64,000 nt of DNA from Candidatus Tanganyikabacteria bacterium (lineage in GTDB: Bacteria; Cyanobacteriota; Sericytochromatia; S15B-MN24; VGJW01): positions 34,735 to 98,734 of the forward strand of contig VGJW01000011.1 in assembly GCA_016867265.1 (NCBI GenBank), in the 5' to 3' direction. Made by a program: the position numbers and the translations under genes. Below the pieces are notes generated by a model, which was not told the origin of the DNA, did not search any database, and saw only the letters and a list, made by a program, of their open reading frames with translations. Shown here in pieces: positions 51,624 to 59,579 of this stretch; positions within the stretch are counted from its first letter, which is position 1, and the number at the start of each line of letters is the position of its first letter.

Positions 51624-52093
51624 CAAACCTCCACGACAATTTTGGCTCGGGCAGCACGCCCGTCCATCATGAACCGCTCGACAGCCTGTGCCGTCGTGAA
51701 GAAGCGGATGCCCATCGCATCCCAAGTGAAGTGGTCGGTGCGCTGATTGCCCGCATCCACCCACGCATGCACCACGTACCCTTCAGGCACGGCCTCGAAT
51801 TCAAGTGAAAAGTTCGGCTCCTGAGGCTCGAAGGCCCAGCGCGTCCGACGACCGGAAAGCAGATCGTCCAGCCCCTCGGCCAGCAAGGCAAGTTCGTCCC
51901 GAGGCGACAAACCAAGCCAGCACCGACCCTCCACGGCCTCTCCCTCGGGGTCGGCCAACACCAACTCGCGCTCGCCCGACTGCAGCGACAAGGTGTAGGG
52001 CAACCAGACCCCGTCCTGTTTCACGACGGGACCGAGCGCAATCACGCAACGCGTCGGGACGTCGGGATCGTCGCTGGAGAGCCTAAGGTTCAT
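51623..52093 (-). CDS. Uncharacterised protein, weakly WapI-immunity-like
   Basis: 156 residues, coupled to murJ by an ATGA overlap. No signal peptide. The segment from about 75 to 115 (FEPQEPNFSLEF, GYVVHAWVDAG) recalls the EPxLxLxF pattern of WapI-type immunity proteins, but the match is weak and no cognate toxin is nearby. A cytoplasmic beta-rich protein is as far as the sequence supports. Confidence 0.65.
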   Translation of the reverse strand: MNLRLSSDDPDVPTRCVIALGPVVKQDGVWLPYTLSLQSGERELVLADPEGEAVEGRCWLGLSPRDELALLAEGLDDLLSGRRTRWAFEPQEPNFSLEFEAVPEGYVVHAWVDAGNQRTDHFTWDAMGIRFFTTAQAVERFMMDGRAARAKIVVEV

Positions 52094-53679
52094 GTCGGGT
52101 CACCGGGGCCCCGGGCGATAGGAGCCTCGCCCATCATAGCACCTCGCCTGATCCGCACTCCGATGAGACCTGCGGCAACGAGGAACAACCCGAGCGATCC
52201 TCCGACGACGAGCAGGGCCAGTTGTCCCCAGAAGCCCTCGGGCCACCAGGCCCGCGCCCCGAACCACCCGTTCAGGGTCCATACGGCACCCCCTGCCAGC
52301 AAGGCGTGGGCGAGGCCGGTCCGGAAGGGTGGCAGCATCGCGCCGAGGCCCAGCCCGCCCATGCGCCGGCGCAACGCCCACCCGACCTGCAAGGCATTGG
52401 CCCAGGTCACGATCACCGTTGCCACCGCGATGCCCGCAAGGCCGGCATCGAAGACGAAGGTCAGGATCGCATTGACAAGTACATTTATCAACAAAGAAAC
52501 AAGTGTTATCCTAAGTGGCGTACGCGAGTCGTTCAAAGCGTAAAAGCAACGAACAAACAAGTCACGCATTGCGTAGGCCACAAGGCCGAGCGCCATGCAC
52601 GCGAGGACCATGGCGGTCCGCGCGACGTCTTCTGCCCCGAAGGCCCCGCGTGCGAAAGCGACCGAAACCAGCGGACCGGCCAGGACCACAAGCCCCGCAG
52701 CCAGAGGAAGGCAAACGCCACCAATCAGTCCCGAACCGCGGGCCAACCATTGCCGCATGCCGTCGAGGTCCCCCTTGGCTGCGGCCTCAGTCAGCCGTGG
52801 GAACAAGGGGACCAGCAACGCCGCGAGCAGGGTACCGAGGGGCAACTGGTAGATGACATTGGCATAGCCCCAGGACGCGATGGCGCCGGTACCGGCCCGC
52901 GACAGGAAGAACGTGCCGACGAGAACGTTGAGCTGGCCGACGCTCGAGGACAAGATGGCCGGCCAGAGCAGGACCAGCAGCTCCCGCATCCGCGGATCAT
53001 CGGGCCGTATGAGGACGAGCGTCCCGCGCTCCCTGAGGACCTGCACGGCCGGCAAGCCCTGAAGCACGGCCTGAAGACCGGCCCCTGCCGCAGTCCCCCA
53101 GGCAAGGGCCAGCGGATCACCGGGCCGAAGCACCACCGCGAGCACGACGGCGAGTGAGGACACAAGGGGCGAGAGACTGGGCAGGACGACGTCCCCGCGG
53201 TCCTGTGACAAGCCGGACAGGATGCCCACCCAAGCCCCCAAGGCAAGGATGGGAGCCATCCAACGCAGCATGGGCACCGCCAGGTCGAGAACCTCAGGCG
53301 ACACCCAGGGCCCCTGCAAACGCAGGATCCACGGAGCACCCCAAGCCACGAGCACGGCGACGGCCGCCATGAGCAACCCGACCCAGAAAATCAGGGACGC
53401 GACAAGGGCATCGCCATCCGTCCGGCTTTCGGAGCGCCCCCGCGTCAGGGCCGCCGTGGCAGCGCTGTGAAAGGGACCGTTGAGACCGCCGAGCATGACC
53501 AGCACATAGGCGGGTAACTGGTAGGCCAGGTTGTAGGCGTCCCGGACCGCACCCGCGCCATGAACGCCGGCGACGACGACCTCGCGGGCAAATCCGAAGC
53601 CCTTGCTGACAAGCACGAGCCCGGCCACGACCGAGACGGCACGAAGCAGGCTCGTCTTGCCCGAGGCAGAATCAGCCAA
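52090..53679 (-). CDS. murJ: Lipid II flippase MurJ
   Basis: 529 residues from a TTG at 53679 that overlaps the gmhB stop. Inner-membrane MOP-superfamily flippase that moves the lipid II peptidoglycan precursor outward. Fourteen-helix pattern with VSKGFGFAREVVVAGVHGAG at the N-terminus, AALLVPLFPRLTEAAAKGD in the middle and MRDLFVRCFYALNDSRTPLRI (the family's FYALKDTRTP) near residue 400. A stretch near 52471-52565 uses AT-rich codons unlike the rest of the gene. Confidence 0.93.
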   Translation of the reverse strand: MADSASGKTSLLRAVSVVAGLVLVSKGFGFAREVVVAGVHGAGAVRDAYNLAYQLPAYVLVMLGGLNGPFHSAATAALTRGRSESRTDGDALVASLIFWVGLLMAAVAVLVAWGAPWILRLQGPWVSPEVLDLAVPMLRWMAPILALGAWVGILSGLSQDRGDVVLPSLSPLVSSLAVVLAVVLRPGDPLALAWGTAAGAGLQAVLQGLPAVQVLRERGTLVLIRPDDPRMRELLVLLWPAILSSSVGQLNVLVGTFFLSRAGTGAIASWGYANVIYQLPLGTLLAALLVPLFPRLTEAAAKGDLDGMRQWLARGSGLIGGVCLPLAAGLVVLAGPLVSVAFARGAFGAEDVARTAMVLACMALGLVAYAMRDLFVRCFYALNDSRTPLRITLVSLLINVLVNAILTFVFDAGLAGIAVATVIVTWANALQVGWALRRRMGGLGLGAMLPPFRTGLAHALLAGGAVWTLNGWFGARAWWPEGFWGQLALLVVGGSLGLFLVAAGLIGVRIRRGAMMGEAPIARGPGDPT

Positions 53680-54256
53680 GGCCCATGTCCGAGAGGATCC
53701 AGTCGATGGCCGCTGGCAGGTCCGCAGCGACATGGTCGGCCTCGACCGGGTGCTGGTAGGTGCCGGCGAGAACGCGCTCCCCATAGCCGCTCAGAAGCAG
53801 GACCGTCCGCGCGCCGCAAGCCCGCCCCAACTCCACGTCACTGGCCTTGTCACCGACGACGTACGAATGGCCTGCCTCGATGCCCCACCGCGCACAGGCC
53901 TCGTCGACCATCCCGGTACCGGGCTTTCGGCATGCGCAGGTCACGGCGTAAGGGGCGATCGTCCCCCCTTCCTCCGGGGGCAGGTGAGGACAGTAGAAGA
54001 GGTCGTCAAGGATGGCACCATCCTCGAGCAGCAGTTCCTGCAAGCGCTCATGCAGGGCCTGGACGTGGGACTCGGCGTAGTAACCGCGCGCCGGACCGGA
54101 CTGGTTCGTCACCAGAATGGCCGGTATGCCGGCGGCATTCAGCCGGGCAATCGCCCGGCCTGCCCCGGCGACGAGACGCAGATCGGGCAAGGACCTGATA
54201 TAGCCCACCTCTTCGTTGATGGTGCCATCGCGGTCCAGGAAAACGGCGGCCTTCAT
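53672..54256 (-). CDS. gmhB: D-glycero-beta-D-manno-heptose-1,7-bisphosphate 7-phosphatase
   Basis: 194 residues from the ATG at 54256. HAD-superfamily phosphatase of heptose biosynthesis for the lipopolysaccharide core. Nucleophile in VFLDRDGTINEEVGY, VTNQSGPARGYY, zinc-binding CPHLPPEE and CACRKPGTGM, and VGDKASDVELGRACG. Its presence fits an LPS-bearing outer membrane, although the other heptose genes are not in the window. First gene of the long reverse-strand run; TATCAT lies six bases upstream. Confidence 0.9.
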   Translation of the reverse strand: MKAAVFLDRDGTINEEVGYIRSLPDLRLVAGAGRAIARLNAAGIPAILVTNQSGPARGYYAESHVQALHERLQELLLEDGAILDDLFYCPHLPPEEGGTIAPYAVTCACRKPGTGMVDEACARWGIEAGHSYVVGDKASDVELGRACGARTVLLLSGYGERVLAGTYQHPVEADHVAADLPAAIDWILSDMGLG

Positions 54257-54262
54257 TGGGGC

Positions 54263-54268
54263 ATGATA
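54263..54268 (-). promoter_or_regulatory. Putative -10 element of gmhB
   Basis: TATCAT on the reverse strand, six bases (GCCCCA) before the ATG at 54256; predicted leaderless start of the gmhB-cca run. Confidence 0.55.
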
Positions 54269-54300
54269 ACCTGCCGACAGCATCCGAACGGGAGGAACTC

Positions 54301-55263
54301 TTGGCAAGCTTGCAGGAACGCGTCTGGGCGGGAGTCATGCTCGCCCTTGCCGTGGGAGGCACCGTCGCCAACTGGGTGCGTGCGCCCCATGCCCCACTCG
54401 AGGCCGGGGACGAGTTGGGTGTCGGAACACCTGACGTCGCCATACTGGACCTTCAGGGCGCCATTACCGATTCAGGTCCGGAGTCCGGACTGACGGGCGG
54501 GGGCAGCGGCATTGGTGCGCAGCGTGCGGTGCGCCTTCTGCGCCAAGCCGAGAAGGACGGCGCGCGCGCCGTGCTCGTGCGGATCAACTCGCCAGGCGGA
54601 ACCGTGGCGGCGTCGCAAACCATCTACGAGGAATTGCTTCGGCTTCGCAACAAGGCGAAGATTCCGGTGGTCGCGAGTTTCGGAGACGTCGCTGCATCCG
54701 GTGGCTACTACATCGCGGCAGCCGCCAACCACATTGTCGCGTTACCCGGCAGCACCACCGGCTCCATCGGCGTCATCCTGCAGGTGCAGGAGGTCTCAGG
54801 GCTGATGAGCCGCATCGGCGTTCGCGACAACACCATCAAGAGCGGGGCCCGCAAGGACATCGGTTCGCCGTTCCGGCCAATGGAGCCTGCAGACCGCGCA
54901 AGCCTGCAAGCCCTTGTCGACGACAGTTACGACCAGTTCGTCTCGGCCGTGCACAAGGGCCGGCCGCAGTTGCCCCTAGGAAAGCTGCGCCTGCTGGCCG
55001 ATGGGCGCGTCTTCACCGGCAGGCAGGCCAAGGCCGCCGGGCTGGTCGACTCCCTGGGGACCCCCCAAGATGCTCTCGACAAGGTAGCGGCCCTCGCCGG
55101 AGTCGTCGGTACCCCCACCGTCCGACGCTACGGAAAGGGATCGTGGCTCGAGGGCCTCCTCGAGATGGGGAGCAGAGGCGGCATCGGCGGATCGCTCGTC
55201 AGCCAGTTGGGCTTGCAAGCTTCGGCGTGGCCCAAGGGCGTCCCCTTGGCGGTGTGGCCATGA
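54301..55263 (+). CDS. sppA: SppA-type signal peptide peptidase (S49)
   Basis: 320 residues from a TTG at 54301, chosen for GGAGGA (54291-54296) five bases upstream; an in-frame ATG at 54256 would overlap gmhB. One N-terminal membrane segment (VMLALAVGGTVANWV), then a ClpP-like fold with catalytic Ser in DVAASGGYYIA and Lys in TIKSGARKDIGSPFR. The short, single-domain form that works as an oligomer. Degrades cleaved signal peptides in the inner membrane. The next gene starts in an ATGA overlap. Confidence 0.9.
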   Translation: MASLQERVWAGVMLALAVGGTVANWVRAPHAPLEAGDELGVGTPDVAILDLQGAITDSGPESGLTGGGSGIGAQRAVRLLRQAEKDGARAVLVRINSPGGTVAASQTIYEELLRLRNKAKIPVVASFGDVAASGGYYIAAAANHIVALPGSTTGSIGVILQVQEVSGLMSRIGVRDNTIKSGARKDIGSPFRPMEPADRASLQALVDDSYDQFVSAVHKGRPQLPLGKLRLLADGRVFTGRQAKAAGLVDSLGTPQDALDKVAALAGVVGTPTVRRYGKGSWLEGLLEMGSRGGIGGSLVSQLGLQASAWPKGVPLAVWP

Positions 55264-55796
55264 ACATCCTGGACGTCCTCTGGGAAGGCTTGGGCCGCCC
55301 GCTGGGGCAGCCGGGCGAGAAGCCCTGGCTGGCCTCGCGCAGTCTGACGGCCCTCGCGCTGGGCCTGCCAGCCCTTCATCTTGCCGCCTTGTTGCAGTTA
55401 CCTGCAGCAGCCGGCCTGACGTGGACGGTCGTTTCCGTGGGCGTGGGCTTCCTTTTGCTGAGAGCCCACGCGAGTCTCGTTCATCGGCACCTCCTGGCTG
55501 CCGGTGGCCAGGCTCCGCTCGAGGCCGTGGACGATGTCCTGGCCATCAGCATCTGGCCTTGGCTGCTCTGGCCGGCCTTGTCAGGGTTGCAACCCGAATC
55601 CGGCCCGTGGATCGTGGCGCTGGGACTGGGTGCCTGGCAGGTGACGCGGACGACACGGGACCTGGCCCGGATATCGGGTCTGAGAACCGAACGCTGCTTC
55701 TCGGCTTGGCTCAGGCCGCTGAGCGATGCGCTGCTGGGCCTGGTTCTGCTCGTCGTGGCAGGGGCCAGCCTGGCGCTCGGCCGGCTGGCCCCCTGA
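55260..55796 (+). CDS. Small polytopic membrane protein
   Basis: 178 residues, coupled to sppA by ATGA. Four or five membrane segments with a YIP1-like general pattern (LWPALSGLQ, LGAWQVTRTTRDLARISGLR loops) but no secure family. It may assist SppA; inferred only from coupling. Confidence 0.75.
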   Translation: MNILDVLWEGLGRPLGQPGEKPWLASRSLTALALGLPALHLAALLQLPAAAGLTWTVVSVGVGFLLLRAHASLVHRHLLAAGGQAPLEAVDDVLAISIWPWLLWPALSGLQPESGPWIVALGLGAWQVTRTTRDLARISGLRTERCFSAWLRPLSDALLGLVLLVVAGASLALGRLAP

Positions 55797-55815
55797 CGAA
55801 CGGCTTCGGAGCGCG

Positions 55816-57372
55816 TCAGGCTCCGCGTCGGTGCAGCGTGCCGCGCCGCGCGTGGTAGCGCTCCGAAAGGTTGTCCCACGAGACATCGACGCGTCCGCCC
55901 ATGGCTTGGTGCCGCTGCGCCCAGTCACGCATCAGATCGAGACAAGCCGGGTCGATGTACTCGAGGCCGGCGAACTCGACCTTGAGGTGGGAGCCGGGTC
56001 TGACGGCCTCGAGCGCCTTGGCCAAGACAGGCAGGCGCAGGAAGGTGGCAATCCCGGCAAGGCGCAACACCTCGCCATCGGCAACCTCGCCTGGCTCAAC
56101 TCCGACCTCGAGCCTGCTGAAGGTCCACAGCAGCTTGAGCAAGGCCAAGCCGATCCCGATCAGGACCCCCTCGAGCAGATTGGTCGCGACGATGGCCACG
56201 ACGGTGGCCAAGTAGATCGCGACCTCGGACCGGCCATAAACAGCCAGCTCCTTGACGGCCTTGGGATTCAGAAGCTTGAAGCCCGTGAAGACCAGGATGG
56301 CAGCCAGGCTGGCGACGGGAATCCGCTGCAGGACCGAAGACAGCAAGACGACAAATGCCAGGATCCAGACGCCGTGGAGCACGGCCGAGAGGCGGGTCCG
56401 GGCACCTGCCCCGACATTGGCCGAACTCCGGACGATTACGCCCGTGACGGGGAGGGCCCCGACGAGCCCGCACAGGGTGTTGCCGACGCCCTGCGCCAAC
56501 ATTTCCCGGTCGTAACGTGTCCGAGGACCGTCATGAAGCTTGTCGACGGCCGTGGCACACAGCAGCGTCTCGGCGCTGGCAATCACGGCGACGGCGAGGG
56601 CCTCGGCCCAGACTTGCCCGCTCCACAGCAAGGTCAGGTCCTGCACGCCGGGCCAACGGATCACGTCCGCAAGGTTTGCCGGCACCGTCACATGCCGGAT
56701 ATCGAGCCCGAGGGTCCAAGAGGCGACCATGGCGCCCGCCACCGCCAGCAGCGGGGCCGGGACCAAGTTGAGGCGCCTCGGGGCGAACCGTGCCCACGCC
56801 ATCATCGTCAGTACCGTCATGATGCCGATGCCGGCGGCAAAGTGATGCGTAGATCCATCAACCGGCATGACGGCCTTGGTGAGGGTCTCAGGAAGCGCCA
56901 TCAGGTTGGCGATGCCGCCGCCCTTTGGGCTCGAATCCATGACGACGTGCAACTGGCTGGCCATGATGAGGCACCCGATGCCGCCCAGCATCCCGTGGAT
57001 GACAGCGGGCGAAACCGCGCGGAACCAGCCCCCGACGCGCAGGAGCCCGGCCGCAATCTGCATCAGGCCTGCCAACAGGACGATGATGGCCATGCCGGGC
57101 AGGCCGTGTTTCTGGACGATCTCCCAGATGATGACCGTCAAACCGGCTGCCGGCCCGCTGACCTGCAGCGGAGCCCCCGCAAGGGAACCGACCACGATCC
57201 CGCCGATGATCCCCGAGAGCAGGCCGTATGCGGGCGGCACGCCCGACGCGATGGCCACGCCCATGCAAAGCGGCAGCGCCACCAGGAAGACGACAATCGA
57301 GGCGAGTAAATCCCGGCCCCACGTCGGGCCGGCCGCGCTCGGCGCTTCTGAAGTCCGCTCGGTCACGCTCAC
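55816..57372 (-). CDS. SulP-family anion transporter (bicarbonate or sulfate)
   Basis: 518 residues. An inner-membrane SulP domain of about 14 segments (VVFLVALPLCMGVAIASGVPPAYGLLSGIIGG, QVSGPAAGLTVII, NTLCGLVGALPVTGVIVRSSANV) followed by a STAS domain (about residues 425-500, with VEFAGLEYIDPACL). The ATG overlaps the stop of a carbonic-anhydrase-like gene. In many bacteria such pairs serve bicarbonate uptake, so bicarbonate is favoured over sulfate, but the substrate is inferred. Confidence 0.88.
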   Translation of the reverse strand: MSVTERTSEAPSAAGPTWGRDLLASIVVFLVALPLCMGVAIASGVPPAYGLLSGIIGGIVVGSLAGAPLQVSGPAAGLTVIIWEIVQKHGLPGMAIIVLLAGLMQIAAGLLRVGGWFRAVSPAVIHGMLGGIGCLIMASQLHVVMDSSPKGGGIANLMALPETLTKAVMPVDGSTHHFAAGIGIMTVLTMMAWARFAPRRLNLVPAPLLAVAGAMVASWTLGLDIRHVTVPANLADVIRWPGVQDLTLLWSGQVWAEALAVAVIASAETLLCATAVDKLHDGPRTRYDREMLAQGVGNTLCGLVGALPVTGVIVRSSANVGAGARTRLSAVLHGVWILAFVVLLSSVLQRIPVASLAAILVFTGFKLLNPKAVKELAVYGRSEVAIYLATVVAIVATNLLEGVLIGIGLALLKLLWTFSRLEVGVEPGEVADGEVLRLAGIATFLRLPVLAKALEAVRPGSHLKVEFAGLEYIDPACLDLMRDWAQRHQAMGGRVDVSWDNLSERYHARRGTLHRRGA

Positions 57373-57866
57373 TCCGTCGCACCCGCGACCGACGCCCGGA
57401 CCGGCTCATCGGCCTCGATGGCGGCGTTGACCCGCTCGACCCCCTCGAGGTGGGCGAACTTTTCACGGACGATACGCCGGGTCGTCTCGGCGTGGTTCAA
57501 CCACGTCCTGACCGTCGGCAACTCATCAAGGGTTTCGGGCTTGAGCACGGCCTTCATCGCGCCGCGGTCCGAATGACCGCAGACGCCGATGTCCTTGACG
57601 CCCAGGACCGCGACGGCGTACTCGACCGTGGCGCCCTCTCCCCCACTCACAGCCTCGTGTGGCGGCACGATATTGCCTGCGTTACGGCTGATGAAGAGTT
57701 CGCCCGGCTTGGTCTGCGTCAGCAGGCTCGGGCTGGTGCGCGAGTCCGCGCACGTGATGAACAGGTCCTCCGGGGCCTGCCCCAGGGCCAACTTGGCAAA
57801 GAGATCGCGATGCTCGAGGAACACCTCGTCTTGAAATCTCTGTACGCCTTCAAACAGCTTTCTCAA
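57369..57866 (-). CDS. Beta-carbonic-anhydrase-like protein with altered zinc site
   Basis: 165 residues from a TTG at 57866 (GGAGG eight bases upstream). N-terminal FEGVQRFQDEVFLEHRDLFAKLALGQ and CADSR (Cys39, Asp41, Arg43) are typical of beta-carbonic anhydrases. The second motif reads GVCGHSDRGAM: His98 is kept but the usual zinc Cys is Arg101 (codon CGC instead of TGC). The chain also stops at about VERVNAAIEA, before the final strand and helices of the usual 200-plus-residue enzyme. It may be inactive, regulatory or a recent lesion. Operon with ArsR upstream and SulP downstream. Confidence 0.82.
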   Translation of the reverse strand: MRKLFEGVQRFQDEVFLEHRDLFAKLALGQAPEDLFITCADSRTSPSLLTQTKPGELFISRNAGNIVPPHEAVSGGEGATVEYAVAVLGVKDIGVCGHSDRGAMKAVLKPETLDELPTVRTWLNHAETTRRIVREKFAHLEGVERVNAAIEADEPVRASVAGATE

Positions 57867-57897
57867 TGGGGGAACCTCCTACGTTTGGACACGTCTA

Positions 57898-58257
57898 TCA
57901 AGCCCCGTTGTCCGACCAAAGCTGGCGCACGGCCTCGACGGCCATCAGCACCTCATCGGAAGGCAGGCCTGAGCCCGCCACGAACGCCAGGCCCATCACC
58001 AGCCAGCCAGCCAAGTCTGGCTGCGTCAGGTGGTAAAGCACCTTTCGCCCCACCTTGCGCTCGGCCACCAGACGGTGCGCCTTCAATACGCTCAGCAGCT
58101 GAGAAGTATGGGGCTGACTGAGGCCAAGCTGGGCTTGCAGCGACGCCACATCACGCTCCCCGTTGCGAAGCTCCCCGACAATCTGCAGCCGGCCGGGATG
58201 GGACAGAACCGAAAAAAGCGTGGCGAGTTCCTTGCTCACCAAACCTCTATGGGGCAC
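57898..58257 (-). CDS. ArsR-family transcriptional regulator
   Basis: 119 residues starting at a GTG with GGAGG seven bases upstream. A winged helix-turn-helix with ELATLFSVLSHPGRLQIVGEL, LGLSQPHTSQLLSVLKAHRLV and RKVLYHL. The classic ELCVC metal site is absent, so metals via that site are unlikely. It leads the operon with the carbonic-anhydrase-like and SulP genes, 31 bp upstream of the former, and is preceded by an imperfect dyad, so autoregulation is likely. Confidence 0.88.
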   Translation of the reverse strand: MPHRGLVSKELATLFSVLSHPGRLQIVGELRNGERDVASLQAQLGLSQPHTSQLLSVLKAHRLVAERKVGRKVLYHLTQPDLAGWLVMGLAFVAGSGLPSDEVLMAVEAVRQLWSDNGA

Positions 58258-58266
58258 GGGTGCCTC

Positions 58267-58294
58267 CTTAGATATGCAGACTTCAGTATGTTAG
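58267..58294 (-). promoter_or_regulatory. Imperfect dyad, candidate ArsR operator
   Basis: CTTAGATATG and AGTATGTTAG face each other across 8 bp in an AT-rich block just upstream of the ArsR start; six of ten positions pair. ArsR-family operators often have this CT-A-ATA / TAT-T-AG shape. Confidence 0.4.
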
Positions 58295-58332
58295 CATAGA
58301 AAGAAGCCGAGACAAGGGGCGAGCCTCGGATT

Positions 58333-58680
58333 TCAGCGCGGTTCACTCCCCGACTGCCACAAGCCACGCGCCAACAGATGGCCGCCTAGTGGTCCGGTCA
58401 CACGGCGCAGGGCACTGCCGGCCCGCGCGCGAATCCGGAACGGAGAGGATTCGCCCTCTGCAGGCGGCCCGGCGAAGACCCAGCACTTGCCTGTCCACGC
58501 GCCATCGACCAGCGAGACGACGCCATCCCGCTCCCATTCGAGATACAGAACCTCGCCAGCGGGCAGGTCAGCCGTTGCCAGGAGAACGGCACGGCCATCC
58601 AGGCGATCCGCCCGCATTGAGGTCAGTTGACGGGCCTCCCCCCCTCGAAACGGCCACCAGGTCGGCGGAGAGAATTTCAC
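58333..58680 (-). CDS. Small uncharacterised protein
   Basis: 115 residues starting at a GTG that overlaps the folD stop (GTGA). The segment LDGRAVLLATADLPAGEVLYLEWERDGVV is a beta-rich pattern reminiscent of PilZ-like folds, but the RxxxR motif is absent. Last gene of the thioesterase-folD unit. No function assigned. Confidence 0.6.
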   Translation of the reverse strand: MKFSPPTWWPFRGGEARQLTSMRADRLDGRAVLLATADLPAGEVLYLEWERDGVVSLVDGAWTGKCWVFAGPPAEGESSPFRIRARAGSALRRVTGPLGGHLLARGLWQSGSEPR

Positions 58681-59579
58681 GACGCCACCGGCGCCGCCAG
58701 TGGCGGATGCCCTTCGCGACGACCGTGCGCTTGCCATGTGTTGACGAGAAGCATGGTCACGGTCATCGGCCCGACCCCCCCGGGAACGGGCGTCCACGCA
58801 GCGACGGCGGGCGCCTGACCGCCCCAGTCCACATCGCCGACGAGGCCGCCGCCCGGCTTGGGGTGAATGCCGACGTCGATGACGACAGCCCCGGGCGCGA
58901 ATGCCGTCCCCGGCAGAAAACCGGGGCGTCCGGCAGCCACCACGACCACCTCGGCCTCGGCAATCCAATCCGGCAGGTCTCGGGAACGACTGTGCGCCAC
59001 CGTAACCGTAGCATCAGCGCCCAGAAGCAGTTGTGCCATGGGTCGCCCCACGATTCGGCTACGACCGATCACGAGGGCACGGGCACCCGCGAGGACGATA
59101 CCGTGCGCCTCGAGCAGCGCCATGATGCCCGCAGGCGTGCAGGGTCGAAGGTCCGGTGCGCCGATGCCGAGTCGGCCTGCCTGCCAGACGCCCAGGCCGT
59201 CGACATCACGCTCCGGGGGAATGGCCTCGAGGAGTGCGTCCGTGACCAAGTGCCCGGGAACCGGCAACTGCAACATCAGCCCATCGACGTCCGACCGTGC
59301 TCCGAGTTCCCCAAGGGCTGCCAGGACCTGGTCCTGCGTGGCCGATTCGTTCAGGACGACGTCGGAAACCTCGAAGCCAGCCTCGCGTGCCGCCAAGGTC
59401 TTCTGGCGCACGTAGACAGCCGACGCCGGGTCATCGCCAACACGCACGACGGCAAGCCCGGGTGGACGCCCGCCGGCCTTCGTCCAGGCCGCCACGGCCA
59501 GTGCAAGCGCATCGCGCCAGGCGACAGAGAGCGCCTTGCCATCCATCAAGCCCGGGCGGGCAATCGCGACAGGACTCAC
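58677..59579 (-). CDS. folD: Bifunctional methylenetetrahydrofolate dehydrogenase/cyclohydrolase FolD
   Basis: 300 residues from a GTG that overlaps the thioesterase stop. Interconverts 5,10-methylene-, 5,10-methenyl- and 10-formyl-tetrahydrofolate. Active-site Tyr and Lys in SAVYVRQK, DGLMLQLPVPGH, PCTPAGIM, NADP-binding VIGRSRIVGRPMAQLL and VDVGIHPKPGGGLVGDVD are all present, and GGVGPMTVTML is intact. Confidence 0.95.
   Translation of the reverse strand: MSPVAIARPGLMDGKALSVAWRDALALAVAAWTKAGGRPPGLAVVRVGDDPASAVYVRQKTLAAREAGFEVSDVVLNESATQDQVLAALGELGARSDVDGLMLQLPVPGHLVTDALLEAIPPERDVDGLGVWQAGRLGIGAPDLRPCTPAGIMALLEAHGIVLAGARALVIGRSRIVGRPMAQLLLGADATVTVAHSRSRDLPDWIAEAEVVVVAAGRPGFLPGTAFAPGAVVIDVGIHPKPGGGLVGDVDWGGQAPAVAAWTPVPGGVGPMTVTMLLVNTWQAHGRREGHPPLAAPVAS

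Noticed and set aside
57369..57866. Truncation of the carbonic-anhydrase-like gene by an in-frame Sec TGA
   Set aside because: Although a tRNA-Sec exists, the sequence after the stop in this frame does not continue the carbonic anhydrase fold, and the stop overlaps the SulP start.
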